Assembly (NCBI GenBank): GCA_963565915.1
Contig: OY751495.1
Span: forward strand, 2,542,001-2,606,000
DNA: 64,000 nucleotides
Direction: 5' to 3'
From: Entoloma clypeatum
Taxonomy: Eukaryota; Basidiomycota; Agaricomycetes; Agaricales; Entolomataceae
The translations under genes and the position numbers were made by a program. The first letter of the stretch is position 1. Each line of letters begins with the position of its first letter. Below are positions 9,533 through 20,040 of this stretch, one piece after another. Below the pieces are notes generated by a model that searched no databases, was not told where the DNA came from, and saw nothing but the letters and a program-made list of their open reading frames with translations.

Positions 9533-10273
9533 ATGAGTCAAGACGTCGCGCTTCTTTGAAGACTTCACCAGTAACCCATTCAGCACGCCAGAAGCCCAAC
9601 AGGAGGAGCTAAGTCCTCGAGACAGTATTAATTTTACGCTTATCCAGCAGTACATCGAATCGGAGATCCATCGCATCCTACAGCAGGTGCTTGACGAAGA
9701 ACTAGACAACGACGAGCATCGCCCCCACGGCGAGATAGCAGAGAGCATCCATCTTGCTCGGCAACACCAGATCGCGCGTTACAACGCCCGACAGAACGAA
9801 CTCGAAAGCTTTCGCGTTCAAGAAGGACCTCAGACAGGTCGGATCACAGAGATCAGAGAGTTTATCGGTGTCCAGACAACCGTTATCAGAAGATTGATTA
9901 GGACGCTCACATTGAGACGTCCCAGAGCCACATCATCACATCTTACTCGAAGCAGCAGATCTACGCCCACTTCACCACCAAAGAACAACAGACCGAGTAC
10001 AACCGCTGGGCACAAAACGAGAGACTTGACCCCTTCTCAAGACCAACAGACGCGCAGGAACAGAGATTCCTTAGAGATTTACAGAGGAAATACTCTGAAC
10101 GTTTTGCCACCGATTCCGCCGACGAGTCCCCTGACGAATTTACTTTTGACTCCGCGCAGTCAGATATCGAACAGACGCCTAGAACAGGGACTCATTTTCA
10201 ATCCTTACCTGTATCCCGAACCCCATCTTCATCCCAACAACCTGACTCCTCTTCTCCTCCGCAGACTCTAAAC
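9533..10273 (+). pseudogene. outer gypsy gag, N-terminal region with two frameshifts
   Basis: An ATG at 9533 opens MSQDVALL and hits TGA at 9557. A protein-like sequence (TPEAQQEELSPRDSINF, then EIHRILQQVLDEELDNDEH) continues in another frame from about 9540 to 9895. It then returns to the first frame after a TAG at 9899-9901 (HIETSQSHIITSYSKQQIYA) and runs uninterrupted into the capsid region. Two compensating small indels, near 9545 and 9890, are the simplest reading. The segment is acidic and helical-looking with no family I recognise. Confidence 0.6.
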
Positions 10274-11140
10274 ATGGCAGAAGCTCCGGCTGTACAAACA
10301 ATGGATACATCTAACATCATCAAGGATCCTGGGATGTTCAAGGACAGATACACCTTCGACGAGTGGTGGAAAGCCACCAAACTATACATCAGGTTCCAAA
10401 AGAGCCTCACAGACGATCAGAAGATTCTTGCGGTGTTATCCCGCATGATGGAAGGGTCCGGCAGACACTGGGCCAGTAACAAGTTAGACGCTCTTACCGC
10501 TGACAATGAGAACATCACCTGGCTAGGTTTTTCCGATGATATCGCCACACGATTCTCCATCGCCAACAAGTCGGTCGCTGCCAAAGCGAGACTCGAAGTC
10601 CTGAAACAAGAGAAACGCACTGTTGATGAATTCTTGGATGAATTTGAAGAACTCTTGGGACTGTCAAACCTTGGTGAAGAAACTGGGAAATACATCCTAG
10701 AGAAAAACGTCAACCGCAGAATCTCTGAACAAGTGGCCAGCGATGGCAAGACATACACCAATTACGCAAAGGAGATCCGAAACAAGGGACGACAGATGGA
10801 AGGACACGCACTGGTCATCCGAGGTGGCGGCGACATGCGCACCGGATCGGGTACCACTTATGGTGGTCAGGGCAAAGCCATGGAGATCGACAAAGCAGGA
10901 GTAGCCCGCTGCTACAACTGTCAGCGCTTCGGTCATCTGGCTAAAGACTGTAGCGCTCCAAAGAAGAAAGATGGTCGCAAGTGTTTCAACTGTGACCAAG
11001 AAGGCTATATCGCGCGCAACTGCCGCAAGCCGAAGAAGAACTCCGGAAGGGTTAGGAAGGTGTCTGAGAAAGATGCCAAGAATGATGAAACCACAATCTT
11101 AGAAGCCGACGAGAAGGATTTTCCCGAAGGGTCCGATTAA
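10274..11140 (+). CDS. gag: outer gypsy Gag, capsid and nucleocapsid part
   Basis: 288 codons from an internal ATG; the frame is open further upstream to 9902, so this ATG need not be the native start. The capsid-like region has YTFDEWWKATKLYIRFQKSL and TVDEFLDEFEELLGLSN. Two CCHC zinc knuckles follow (CYNCQRFGHLAKDC and CFNCDQEGYIARNC, about 213-250). The frame ends KDFPEGSD, and GGATTTT at 11116-11122 is in the phase needed for a -1 shift into pol. Unlike the inner element's Gag it has two knuckles, so the two elements belong to different families. Confidence 0.88.
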   Translation: MAEAPAVQTMDTSNIIKDPGMFKDRYTFDEWWKATKLYIRFQKSLTDDQKILAVLSRMMEGSGRHWASNKLDALTADNENITWLGFSDDIATRFSIANKSVAAKARLEVLKQEKRTVDEFLDEFEELLGLSNLGEETGKYILEKNVNRRISEQVASDGKTYTNYAKEIRNKGRQMEGHALVIRGGGDMRTGSGTTYGGQGKAMEIDKAGVARCYNCQRFGHLAKDCSAPKKKDGRKCFNCDQEGYIARNCRKPKKNSGRVRKVSEKDAKNDETTILEADEKDFPEGSD

Positions 11141-14100
11141 ACGACGCTAAGTCGCGACCCTTATCTATTAAACGGACTTGCTTGCCTTGTATGACTGCAG
11201 ACAATAGAACCTATGTCATCCCTGCCAAGCGAGCCGCTGCGTTGACTAAGACTGTGAAGGGAGATAACCTGCCAAAAAGACGAGAAATCAGGCTGTTAGC
11301 TCAGCTCAAAACATGACGAGGACCAAAGGTTATCCGACCTGAGGTTGACAGCGGATGTGAGCGCACATGCATCCATCCCAGAATAGTACACGAACAGAAC
11401 CTCCCCACGCGAGGAATACCACCCATAGCAATTCTAAATGCGGATGGATCACCAAATCAACAACAGAAAGCGAGCCAACTTGCCGAAGTCAAACTGGATT
11501 TGGGAGCACATCAGGAAACCATGGAAGCAATGGTACTGGACATTGGGAGAACGGACATGCTCTTGGGACATGACTGGTTGGTGCACCACAACCCCACAAT
11601 CAATTGGACAACCAGCGCGGTAACATTTAACCGGTGCCCAACAACATGTCGAACCAAACACTCAGATTTCAGGATTAACCTTAATGGTCGCAAACACCGA
11701 GTTCGCATGGTTGAGGTGCGCAACAAAGGTGCACCCAAGGGGTCGGGTCAGGGATGGGGGCCTGGGGACCCTATCTTGGAAGCCATCACTCCTACACCAC
11801 CTCCCACAACCAAACAACCATCATATGTTAATCGATTTGCTCATCTCTTCGAGAAAGAGAACTTTGATAAGATCCCAAAGGAAAGGGAATGGGACCATGG
11901 TATTGAACTTACATCGGACGCACCAAAGGAACTAGGGGGAAATACATATCCTATGACGCAAAAGGAACAAGAGGAATTGGACGCATTCATTGACGAGGGT
12001 CTAGCAACAGGAAAGATCCATCTGTCCAAATCCCCTTATGCCTCCCCTTGCTTCTTCATCAACAAGAAGGATGGCTCCAAACGATTGGTACAAGATTACC
12101 GCATGGTCAATAAATTCACGGTCAAAGACAAGTTCCCACTCCCACGAATATCCGATCTCTTGGATGTACTGAAAGATGCGGTCTACTTCAATAAAATGGA
12201 CATCATGTGGGGCTATAACAATGTCCGGATTAAGGAGGGCGATGAATGGAAAGCTGCCTTCCTCACCAGTCGAGGGTTGTTCGAACCATTGGTCATGTTT
12301 TTCGGTCTTTGCAACTCCCCGGGAACGTTCTTGCAAATGATGGCTAGTCTATTCCAGGACCAGATCCGCCGACGTATCTGCGTGATCTACATGGATGACA
12401 TCGTGGTTATCAGTAAAACCAAGGAAGAACTCGCGCAAAACACTGAAGAAATCCTACAGATCCTATCAGACAATGATTTGTTCCTAAAGGAGAAAAAGTG
12501 TTTATGGGAAGTAACGAAATGTCCTATATTGGGATATGTGGTTGGTGAGGGACGTGTTGAGATGGAAACTGAGAAGGTGGATACAATTCGAAACTGGCGA
12601 GCACCCACATCAAAAAAGGAAGTTCAGAAGTTCCTTGGATTTGCTAACTTCTATCGACGATTTATTAAAGGGTACTCAAACATTGCGAAACCTCTCACTG
12701 CGCTCACAGGTGGCACGGCATTTACTTGGGGACCAACAGAGCAGCAAGCCTTTGAAGGTCTCATATGGGCAATTACATCGGCACCAGTCTTGGCATTACC
12801 AAAATCAGAGGGACAGTTCAGGGTTGAAACCGATGCATCGGGCTATGCAATTGGAGCAGTACTCTCTCAGAAGCAAAACGACAAATGGCACCCCATTGCG
12901 TTCTTGTCGTGGACCATGTCTGCGGCTGAACAAAATTACGAGATATATGACAAGGAACTCCTGGCGGTCGTGGAAGCATTGAAAGATTGGAGACACTATC
13001 TGCTTGAAGCCAGGGAACGTTTTGAGATCTTGACCGATCACAAGAACTTGGAATATTTCCGTCATCCTCAGGACCTAAATCAATGACAGCGACGCTGGAA
13101 AATGAAGTTACAAGACTATGACTTCGAATTATGGCATGTGCCTGGCAAGACCAATGCAAAAGCGGACATCCTGTCACGCTTACCCTGGTATGAAGCGGAG
13201 CTCGAACCACAGGACAGTGACCAAATGCTCAAGGAGGGACTATTCTTGAAACGGTTGGAATCAGAAGATGTGGTACAAATGGAGATGTTCACGGAGGAAC
13301 AATTCTTTGAAGGGGGTGAAACATCTGATTCCATCAAAATTGGAAATGTCACAACCATCGAAAATCCGTGGATCACACGCATCAAGGGTTCAAACCGCAT
13401 GGAGACAGAAGTAGCCCAGGGTCTAAAAAAGAATCCTCATTGGTATCAGCAGGAGAATGGGATCACCTATGCAGGAGAACGAGTCTATGTCCTGCCGGAC
13501 CCACAATTACGACAAGAATTAATGTTCGAATCACACGATGCACCAGTGGCTGGACATCCAGGACAGTACCGGACACATGAACTCCTCACTCACACCTACT
13601 GGTGGCCTACCATACTGCATGATGTGAAGAAGTACGTGAAGGGTTGCGACACTTGTCAACGCAACAAGATTAACCGACAAAAGCGACATGCTCCGCTACA
13701 TCCCCATGCAGCACCAAGTCACCCATGGGAAGACATAGGGATCGACGCCGTGGGACCGATACCAGAATCTGATGGAAAAAACGCAATTCTGGTCATCACG
13801 GATAGACATTCAAAGATGCTTCACCTCATTCCAACAACCGTGGAACTATCAGCTGAAGGATTAGCCAAGATCTATTGGGATCAGATATGGAAGCTTCATG
13901 GGATCCCCAAGAAGATCATCAGCGATAGGGGACCGCAGTTCGCCGCAAAGTTCATGGAGATACTCTGCCGCATGCTAGGAATCAAGAGGAACCTGTCCAC
14001 TGCATACCACCCACAGACTGACGGACAGGCCGAGCGATCGCATCAGGAGACGGAAGTGTTCTTACGAAACTTTGTCAACCACCTACAGGATGATTGGGCA

Positions 14101-14769
14101 GAATGGATCGCAATCGCAGAGTTCCAGTACAATGACAAGGAACACCAGGCAATGAAGCACACCCCATTCTACCTCAACTACGGTTTACATCCTTGGAAGG
14201 GAGAGCTCGTGTTAGAAGATACCAATCCGGCTGCCAACGACTTCCTGAAAAAACTCAAACAGGCACGAGAAGAAGCCAATGCTGCGCTGAAACAAGCACA
14301 GGATCAGATGAAGAAGACAGTTGACACACGGCGAAGTCCGTCTCGGGACTACCGCATCAGAGACAAGGTGTGGCTGGAAGGGACTAACATCAGGACCGAT
14401 CGACCCTGACATGGACCATTCAAAGTCCTAGAGAAGAAAGGAGCTAGCGCGTACCTTCTTGATCTTCCGAAGACTTGGAAGATGATTCACCCTGTGTTCA
14501 ACGAGACCCTGTTGTCACCATATGAAACTCCGAAGTATGCCATCCAGAAAAAGAAACCAGCCCCTGATCTGATCATTGTCGAAGGACGAGAAGAGTACCA
14601 TGTGTCTACGATCCTGGACTCTCAAAAGTTCCGCGGAAAGATCCAGTACCTCGTCCAGTGGGAAGGATATGGCCCAGAAGAGAACACATGGGAACCGCGA
14701 GCTAATGTTCAGAACGCTCAAGATTTGATCCATGATTTCCATCGGCAGAACCCGTCGCGTCCACGATAA
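11099..14769 (+). pseudogene. pol: outer gypsy Pol with three in-frame TGA stops
   Basis: One continuous frame, -1 relative to gag, interrupted only by TGA at 11314-11316, 13084-13086 and 14407-14409. Domains in order: protease (VDSGCERTC, just after the first TGA); reverse transcriptase with VIYMDDIVVI; RNase H (ETDASGYAIGAVLSQ); integrase zinc-binding region (HDAPVAGHPG, CDTCQRNK) and core (SDRGPQF, YHPQTDGQAERSHQ); and a chromodomain ([17 protein letters not shown]). The second stop falls in the LNxRQxRW motif, where the inner element has LNRRQARW. A CGA-to-TGA change is the likely cause. No frameshift was seen in pol, so decay is by point mutation only. Confidence 0.92.
11116..11122 (+). 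promoter_or_regulatory. candidate -1 ribosomal frameshift heptamer (outer gag/pol)
   Basis: GGATTTT in gag phase (G GAT TTT), 15 bases before the gag stop. Pol is open in the -1 frame across it. It is shared with the inner element. Confidence 0.6.
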
Positions 14770-14891
14770 AAGACACCCGTTGAAATCAGCAACAGCATCG
14801 ACCTCATCAGTCAAAAACCCACCGAGTTCTCCGCTCCGTCTTCAATATAGCTACTCCATTCTTCCTCTATCTCTCCAACATCCTCCGCACC

Positions 14892-15254
14892 ATGTCCACC
14901 GCCACCACCACATCCACTGAAACCAACCCCGCCATCACTGCCCTCATGGGTGAAGCCCTCTCCATGAGAGACCAGATTCACGCGCTAGAAGCCTCGCTTG
15001 CCGACATCCTGCATCGACAGATGCACATCCGCCTCCATTCTTTATCCGACCTCCCCGTCGCACCCACCCCCGAAGAGAAACAAATCCTCGGGAACTACAC
15101 CCGTACGCTGGTCGTTGAAAACCGGCGCATCCAACTAGCCGTCCGGAGTCTCGAGCTCGCCATCGCCATCAACGAAGAGCTAATAGACGATTGGAGCCTC
15201 AAGGAGAATGGCTCCTGGACAAACAATGACGATGCCAGAGGATGGGGACAATGA
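14892..15254 (+). CDS. extra ORF between pol and the 3' LTR of the outer element
   Basis: A 120-codon frame starting MSTATTTSTETNPAIT, 122 bases after the pol stop and 34 bases before the 3' LTR. The product looks largely helical with leucine-rich heptad-like stretches (MRDQIHALEASLADILHRQ; VENRRIQLAVRSLELAIA) and an acidic tail. I see no signal peptide or membrane segment, so it is not env-like. I do not recognise the family. It occupies the position where some LTR elements carry an accessory gene. It has no stop or frameshift although pol has three stops, which may mean it is young, selected, or just short. Confidence 0.5.
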   Translation: MSTATTTSTETNPAITALMGEALSMRDQIHALEASLADILHRQMHIRLHSLSDLPVAPTPEEKQILGNYTRTLVVENRRIQLAVRSLELAIAINEELIDDWSLKENGSWTNNDDARGWGQ

Positions 15255-15288
15255 CTCTGTGAGGACACAGAGCTTGAGGAGGGGAACA

Positions 15289-15676
15289 TGTTACGGACTT
15301 ACCGGTTTGTATGTTACGCACTGTTCCCTTGCATTGTACCTTCGTCATTTCTTTGACTCATTGGACCGCTTATTCATTTACCTTTACTCTACCATTCTCC
15401 TTTAGTATACTTCGCTCCCGCGCTGACTTGCATTCCGCAGTAGGGATTACTCAGTCCGCAGTCGTCTGACTCACTTCGCACTGCCTTCCGCAGTTACTGA
15501 CTCATCCGCACTGCCTTCCGCAGCTACTGACTCACTCGCTACCGCTCGTAGCCAGTACTATATAAACCCCATGTACCATAGCTACATTCCTTAGATTTAG
15601 CAATCACTTTGCTCTTCGCCTTTCCACTTTCCTGCATACTCTGCCCGAACCTTGGAACAGTTTGTTAAGCATAACA
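15289..15676 (+). repeat. outer gypsy 3' LTR
   Basis: 388 bp, TGTTA...TAACA, preceded by a purine tract (about 15276-15288) and followed by the duplicated target tcttc. It is uninterrupted. Near-exact tandem copies of a word of about 30 bp (ctgccttccgcagytactgactc) lie at about 15470-15535. Confidence 0.96.
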
Positions 15677-17113
15677 TCTTCAAGCCCTCGACAGGGCTTG
15701 GCTTGGGCCAGGCTTTCAGGGCCAGGCTTGGCTCGGCTCAGGGCTTTCGAGCCCGGCCCGGACATCACTAGTTGTAACAGAGTCTGGAGGCCTATGAACC
15801 TGTCCAGAATCTGTGGAGGTTTGCAAGAATGGAGTAAAAGTGTGAAGAGCTGCAAAAGATGGTAGTGAAGCTGCACAGAGCTTTTGCAGAGCTTTTGCAG
15901 AGCTGCATGTAGCATATACCTTGTCTTTGGAACTTCAGCCCTGCAGGAATCTGCATAGACCTGCACAGGGCTATATAGCCCACCCAGGGTTTGCTGATGT
16001 AGGCAATGACTGCCAAGTTATAACAACTATATATTTAATGATATATAGGTAGTAAATAACCATTTAAATACTATATATGTATATAAACACTGTTGGCCGT
16101 ATACATATACTATATGGTTGGAGCCTTAGTTGTTGGGTCCTCGAGCTAGTTCGGTTCGGTGGGTAATATTTCTCTGCCTCCGCCTGATACTTTATCCGAT
16201 GTTGCACTTTTGCTGGCGGGACACAGCCAAGTTACGTCTGCGCAGTGACCGGGCCAAGTTCCGCCTCGGGTAAATAATTAACAGGTAATTTAACCCCAGC
16301 GCCGACCGAACCGAGTTGGTTTACCCGCAGTTGTTTTTTCCCCTGGCGGGACCTTAGGAAGAAATCGGAAAAGGGCGGCAAACACAAATAAATGCAGATT
16401 GAAGTCGTGGCAGTGTTGATATGATCGCCGCGTGCATGATAACTCGTCGGAAACACTCCGCTTGCAGCCATAAACACTAGATACGGGACGTACCTCGTTC
16501 GGTAAGAATCTACTCTCCTTCGAAATGACCGAGGAATTCAACGAGTGAGTGAACGTTTGAACTTTTTCTACTCGGGACTGAAAAAAAAAAAAAAAACAAC
16601 TAAGAAAAAAAACCGGCGAGAACTTTTAGCTAGTGGCACCAAATGACATGGGGTTCGGACAGAGGCACTCGTGGTGAGTTGGATTTTTGGCATTGGATGC
16701 ATCTTGTGGGATTTGGATATCGAATATCTTTCAAAGTTTATGTTTTGACAGAAACACATATGTGTGCTTGTCCTCCTTTGCCAAGGACCGACGAGAACTC
16801 GGATCCGAAGAGTCGTGCTCAATGCTCATCATTGGTTTCGCTTGCGGGATGACCCAGTGACAGCCGTCGACTACGGGAGACTAACTCATCTGGCCTTTCT
16901 ACATGATCATTCCAATTGACCCTGGATCGAAAATCGCTGCTCTCGTCCGCCACAGAATATGGAATGCTCTTGAGCATGGACTTTGTGGCAAACACATGAG
17001 ACTGTCATTTGTGCCTGCCTGCACGATGGAACACTCCTCGGTGAGTGCTCCACAGCATGGCGATGTAACTATTTCGCCAAGAAGATAACGATAGACTATA
17101 TATCTCCTCCAAC
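15677..17113. other. intergenic: repeat debris, AT-rich block and 5' flank of the TmpA-like gene
   Basis: 15682-15770 is the second half of the GGGCTT/AGCCC-rich repeat hit by the outer element. Around 15875-15905 the word agagcttttgc is tandemly repeated. 16020-16120 is strongly AT-rich. A run of about 15 A occurs at 16580-16594. Open frames here are short and unsupported by splice or family signals. Confidence 0.45.
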
Positions 17114-19460
17114 ATGGCATGCGATTCCTTGACTAATTTTCCAATGGTTTCTTCTACGTTCGCCGCTCAATCTAGCGCTGACGCGGAGAAAGGCTTACTG
17201 GCGAACGATAGCTTCACAGGCTTACCTCCCACTACTTATCCTCCGCTGCTGCATGCAACTCGCCGTCTGCCCGATCCGCCTGTGAAGGATTCAATGGATA
17301 GTATGAAAACACTTGTTTTCCCCCAACCTTCAGTAGTGCCCCATCCCACTGTTACTCAACCTTCGCTGAAGGATCGACCGCCGCCGTCAAAGTCAGCGCG
17401 TCGTAAAGCCAGCCGCTGGATCAGATTTCAGCTATGGTTCAACACCTATCGGTATACAAAGTCCGATGTTCTGTCTTTTTTTCTTCTTCTGATTGTGTCG
17501 TTCCTCTAGAAAGTTTTTCGTGATAGCCATTTCCATAAACATTCCTGGCATCATTCTCGCTGCGACTGGAAAATGGAGACACTCTCGAGAGTACTCGGGA
17601 ACGTGTGTCCTTGGTAATTTGCTCGTGGCCATCTTAATGCGGAACGAGCTATTTGGTCGCTTTCTCTATCTGATCATCAATACCTGTTTTGCCAAGGTAG
17701 CCTGATCGCGCTACTTTTCGTTGATCTCTCTGCTGATCACCATCCCAGTGGCCCCCTCTATGTTTCCGTCTGGCATGCACTTCCACACTGCAACATCTCG
17801 GTGGCATACATTCCGGGTGTGCGGTATCGGGATTTTTATGGCTCGTGTTCCGTGTGATTGTGATGTTTATGGACCACCAGGATTTTCACTATTCAATCTT
17901 GGTGACCGGTCTCATTACCATTGTCATAGTGGGTATCTCCATGGCTGCCGCTTTTCCGTGGGTGAGGAACACACATCACAAGTGGGTCAAACATTTGTAG
18001 ACCCAGATCCTTTCCTTATCGCCTCATTCACAGCGTTTTTGAAGGGTACCACCGCTTCATGGGATGGTGGGTTCTGACTTATTGGTACCTAGTTGGTAGT
18101 ATGCATCTAACCAGCTCAATGAACAGGACCGGTTTGGCGTCCAGTATGGTTCATTTGTTTACGTGTTCTGGCTAGATATACTGATCGTCTGCCAATAAGC
18201 CTGGGTATTTGTCGTGCTCGGAGATACGTTTGACTCGAGCGCGCACTCTTGGAGTCCCAACGGTTTGCGAATGATTCGAAAACCAGACTTTTGGCTCGTA
18301 TTCGGGATGACCATCTTGTGTGTATTTTTTTTTGTTGTAATGTATTCGAGACCTTCTTTGGAATGCTCACCGTCGCTGCATAGTGTTCTCATCCCGTGGT
18401 TTACTGTTCGTCAAGTCAAAGTCGAAGTGGAGATGGTGTGTTCTCTCCGTTCCGAGGGATTATGAACTCATTTGCTGAGTTTTCGAAGCCTTCACCCAAG
18501 GTCGCAGTATTGCGTTTTGAACGCGGTATGCAGCAAGGTCTCTTGGCGAGGATCAGCCGAAGTTCTGTATTGGAGTACCACGCCTTTGGGATCATATCGT
18601 AGGTGCCATGTCTTCACCTCTTTTGATCTCATGAGATGTTCAAACTCTGTGGCGGTAGCGAGGGTGTCCACGCAAAGGAACATTATCTCATATGCGGCGT
18701 TCAAGGTGATTTCACTCGGGGACTTGTGGAAAATCCTCCTCAGTACATCTGGACAAGACAACTCAAGGCATGTATCGATGTCAATTACTAGCAATATCAG
18801 ATCCAATGCTGAAACTGCCCGTTACAGTTTGCTGGCGTCTCGAACTCGTCGAAAATATACAAACGGGGGATTCGAGTCTGTACTGGGACGGGCCTGGGAG
18901 CAGCCCTATCGACCTGTTTGCAGGTGATAATTTCTTTTGATCGGTGCCTCATACTGCTCTTTAATCACCTCCATTCGTTCACCGTAGAGCCCAGATTGGT
19001 GAGTTCCTTTCGCCATGATGGCGATTGCGTTGGCCTCAATTTGCGATGCTCACGGTCAAACATAAGGTACCTTATCTGGATCGGCTCTGACCAGGAGAAG
19101 ACCTTCGGCCCCACGGTTTCTGGGCTAATCAACCGAAACTTGGGTCCTGATCGGTTAACACTATGGGACTCGAAGAAACGAGGTATGGTTACAACATCCG
19201 CCATGATAAACGGTGCTGGTGTCAGCTATGATCCCCTATGTTAGGCGGGCGTCCAGATGTCATGAAACTCATCAAGGAGACATATGTTAGCTGGGGTGCT
19301 GAGGTCGTGTTCATCACGTCCAATTATCAGGGGAACCAGGAGATGATGGAAGGTTGTAAGGAAGCAGGTATTCCTGCCTTTGTGCGTCAACTCGTCTTCC
19401 TCTGTTTCATGTCTTTTCAAATTTTTTTTTTCACAACAGGGGACGCTGTGGGATTTCTAA
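17114..19460 (+). CDS. TmpA-like integral membrane protein
   Basis: Thirteen exons splice in phase to 529 aa: 17114-17451, 17510-17696, 17749-17981, 18034-18095, 18200-18317, 18384-18435, 18489-18598, 18659-18767, 18828-18923, 18988-18998, 19067-19182, 19245-19381, 19440-19460. The N-terminal ~110 residues are low-complexity and probably cytosolic. Several hydrophobic segments follow up to about residue 350. The C-terminal half carries motifs I associate with TmpA and TmpA-like tails of fungal NRPS-like proteins: VAVLRFERGMQQGLLARISR, VCTGTGLGAALSTC, LIWIGSDQEKTFGPTVSGLI, WGAEVVFITSNYQGN. Aspergillus TmpA is a putative membrane flavoprotein affecting asexual development; reductase chemistry here is inference. 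One intron is GC-AG (18768-18827) and one exon is only 11 nt. The gene looks intact. Confidence 0.8.
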
Positions 19461-20040
19461 TAGAGCCTTCGGGGCATCGGCTTTGATTCATTGGTTGTCT
19501 TCTTGCTATTTCGTGATGATGTGCTTGCTATTAAACCGTGACTACATTCTCCTGCCAGCCTAAGGAACTACAGTTTCGTCACGCATGATATTTTTGACCC
19601 TTCCTCCCGGGCCCATTATCCCATACCAGATCGGGCCCGCTCTCGGACCCACGCTGTCACCGCAATCTCATCAGCGCCAATCACAACTATTAATTCTGGG
19701 GGTACCACAGCCTCGAGCTCGTGCGATTTTAATGTCTTTCACTACCTTTCGGTAGCGTTCCAGATACTTGTGGCACGTTAACTTAGATCAAGTAATCTTG
19801 CTCCCGCACTACCATCTACTCAGACGAATACTCGTAGTCCGATCGACTCATAAGTCGCGGTACTCCAATAGTACTGCTCGCTGACTACGGTGGCGTGCAG
19901 TCCGCTCCACCTTGCGGTTTGAATAGTTGGACGCATAGTAATTGGCAGTGTGCGAAAGAATCGTCTATCATCGAGAGTAGTGGTCAGAGTACATTCAAAA
20001 GTTGTCGTGATATGTCATATCTCCTGCGTGTTCTCCCCTG
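19461..20040. other. intergenic between convergent genes
   Basis: 3' flanks of the TmpA-like gene (plus) and oxalate decarboxylase A (minus). I see no further gene or notable repeat. Confidence 0.5.

Larger units (their letters stand above)
2990..15676 (+). mobile_element. Ty3/gypsy chromovirus, older host element (interrupted)
   Basis: A full-length gypsy element whose 5' LTR is split by a second gypsy element. The 5' LTR is 2990-3215 plus 9321-9482 and the 3' LTR is 15289-15676; both total 388 bp and run TGTTA...TAACA. Target-site duplications tcttc flank it at 2985-2989 and 15677-15681. The LTRs differ at 7 positions by my reading, all transitions. Gag has two frameshifts and pol has three in-frame TGA codons, so this copy is dead. 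Order: LTR, self-complementary PBS, gag, pol (protease, RT, RNase H, integrase, chromodomain), extra ORF, polypurine tract, LTR. Confidence 0.95.

Noticed and set aside
9687..10271. 194-codon ORF as an independent gene
   Set aside because: Its first part is frameshifted Gag; its later part is the wrong frame over the continuing Gag sequence.
16565..16620. A-rich run as a retroposon poly(A) tail
   Set aside because: No target duplication or reverse-transcribed gene body was found next to it.
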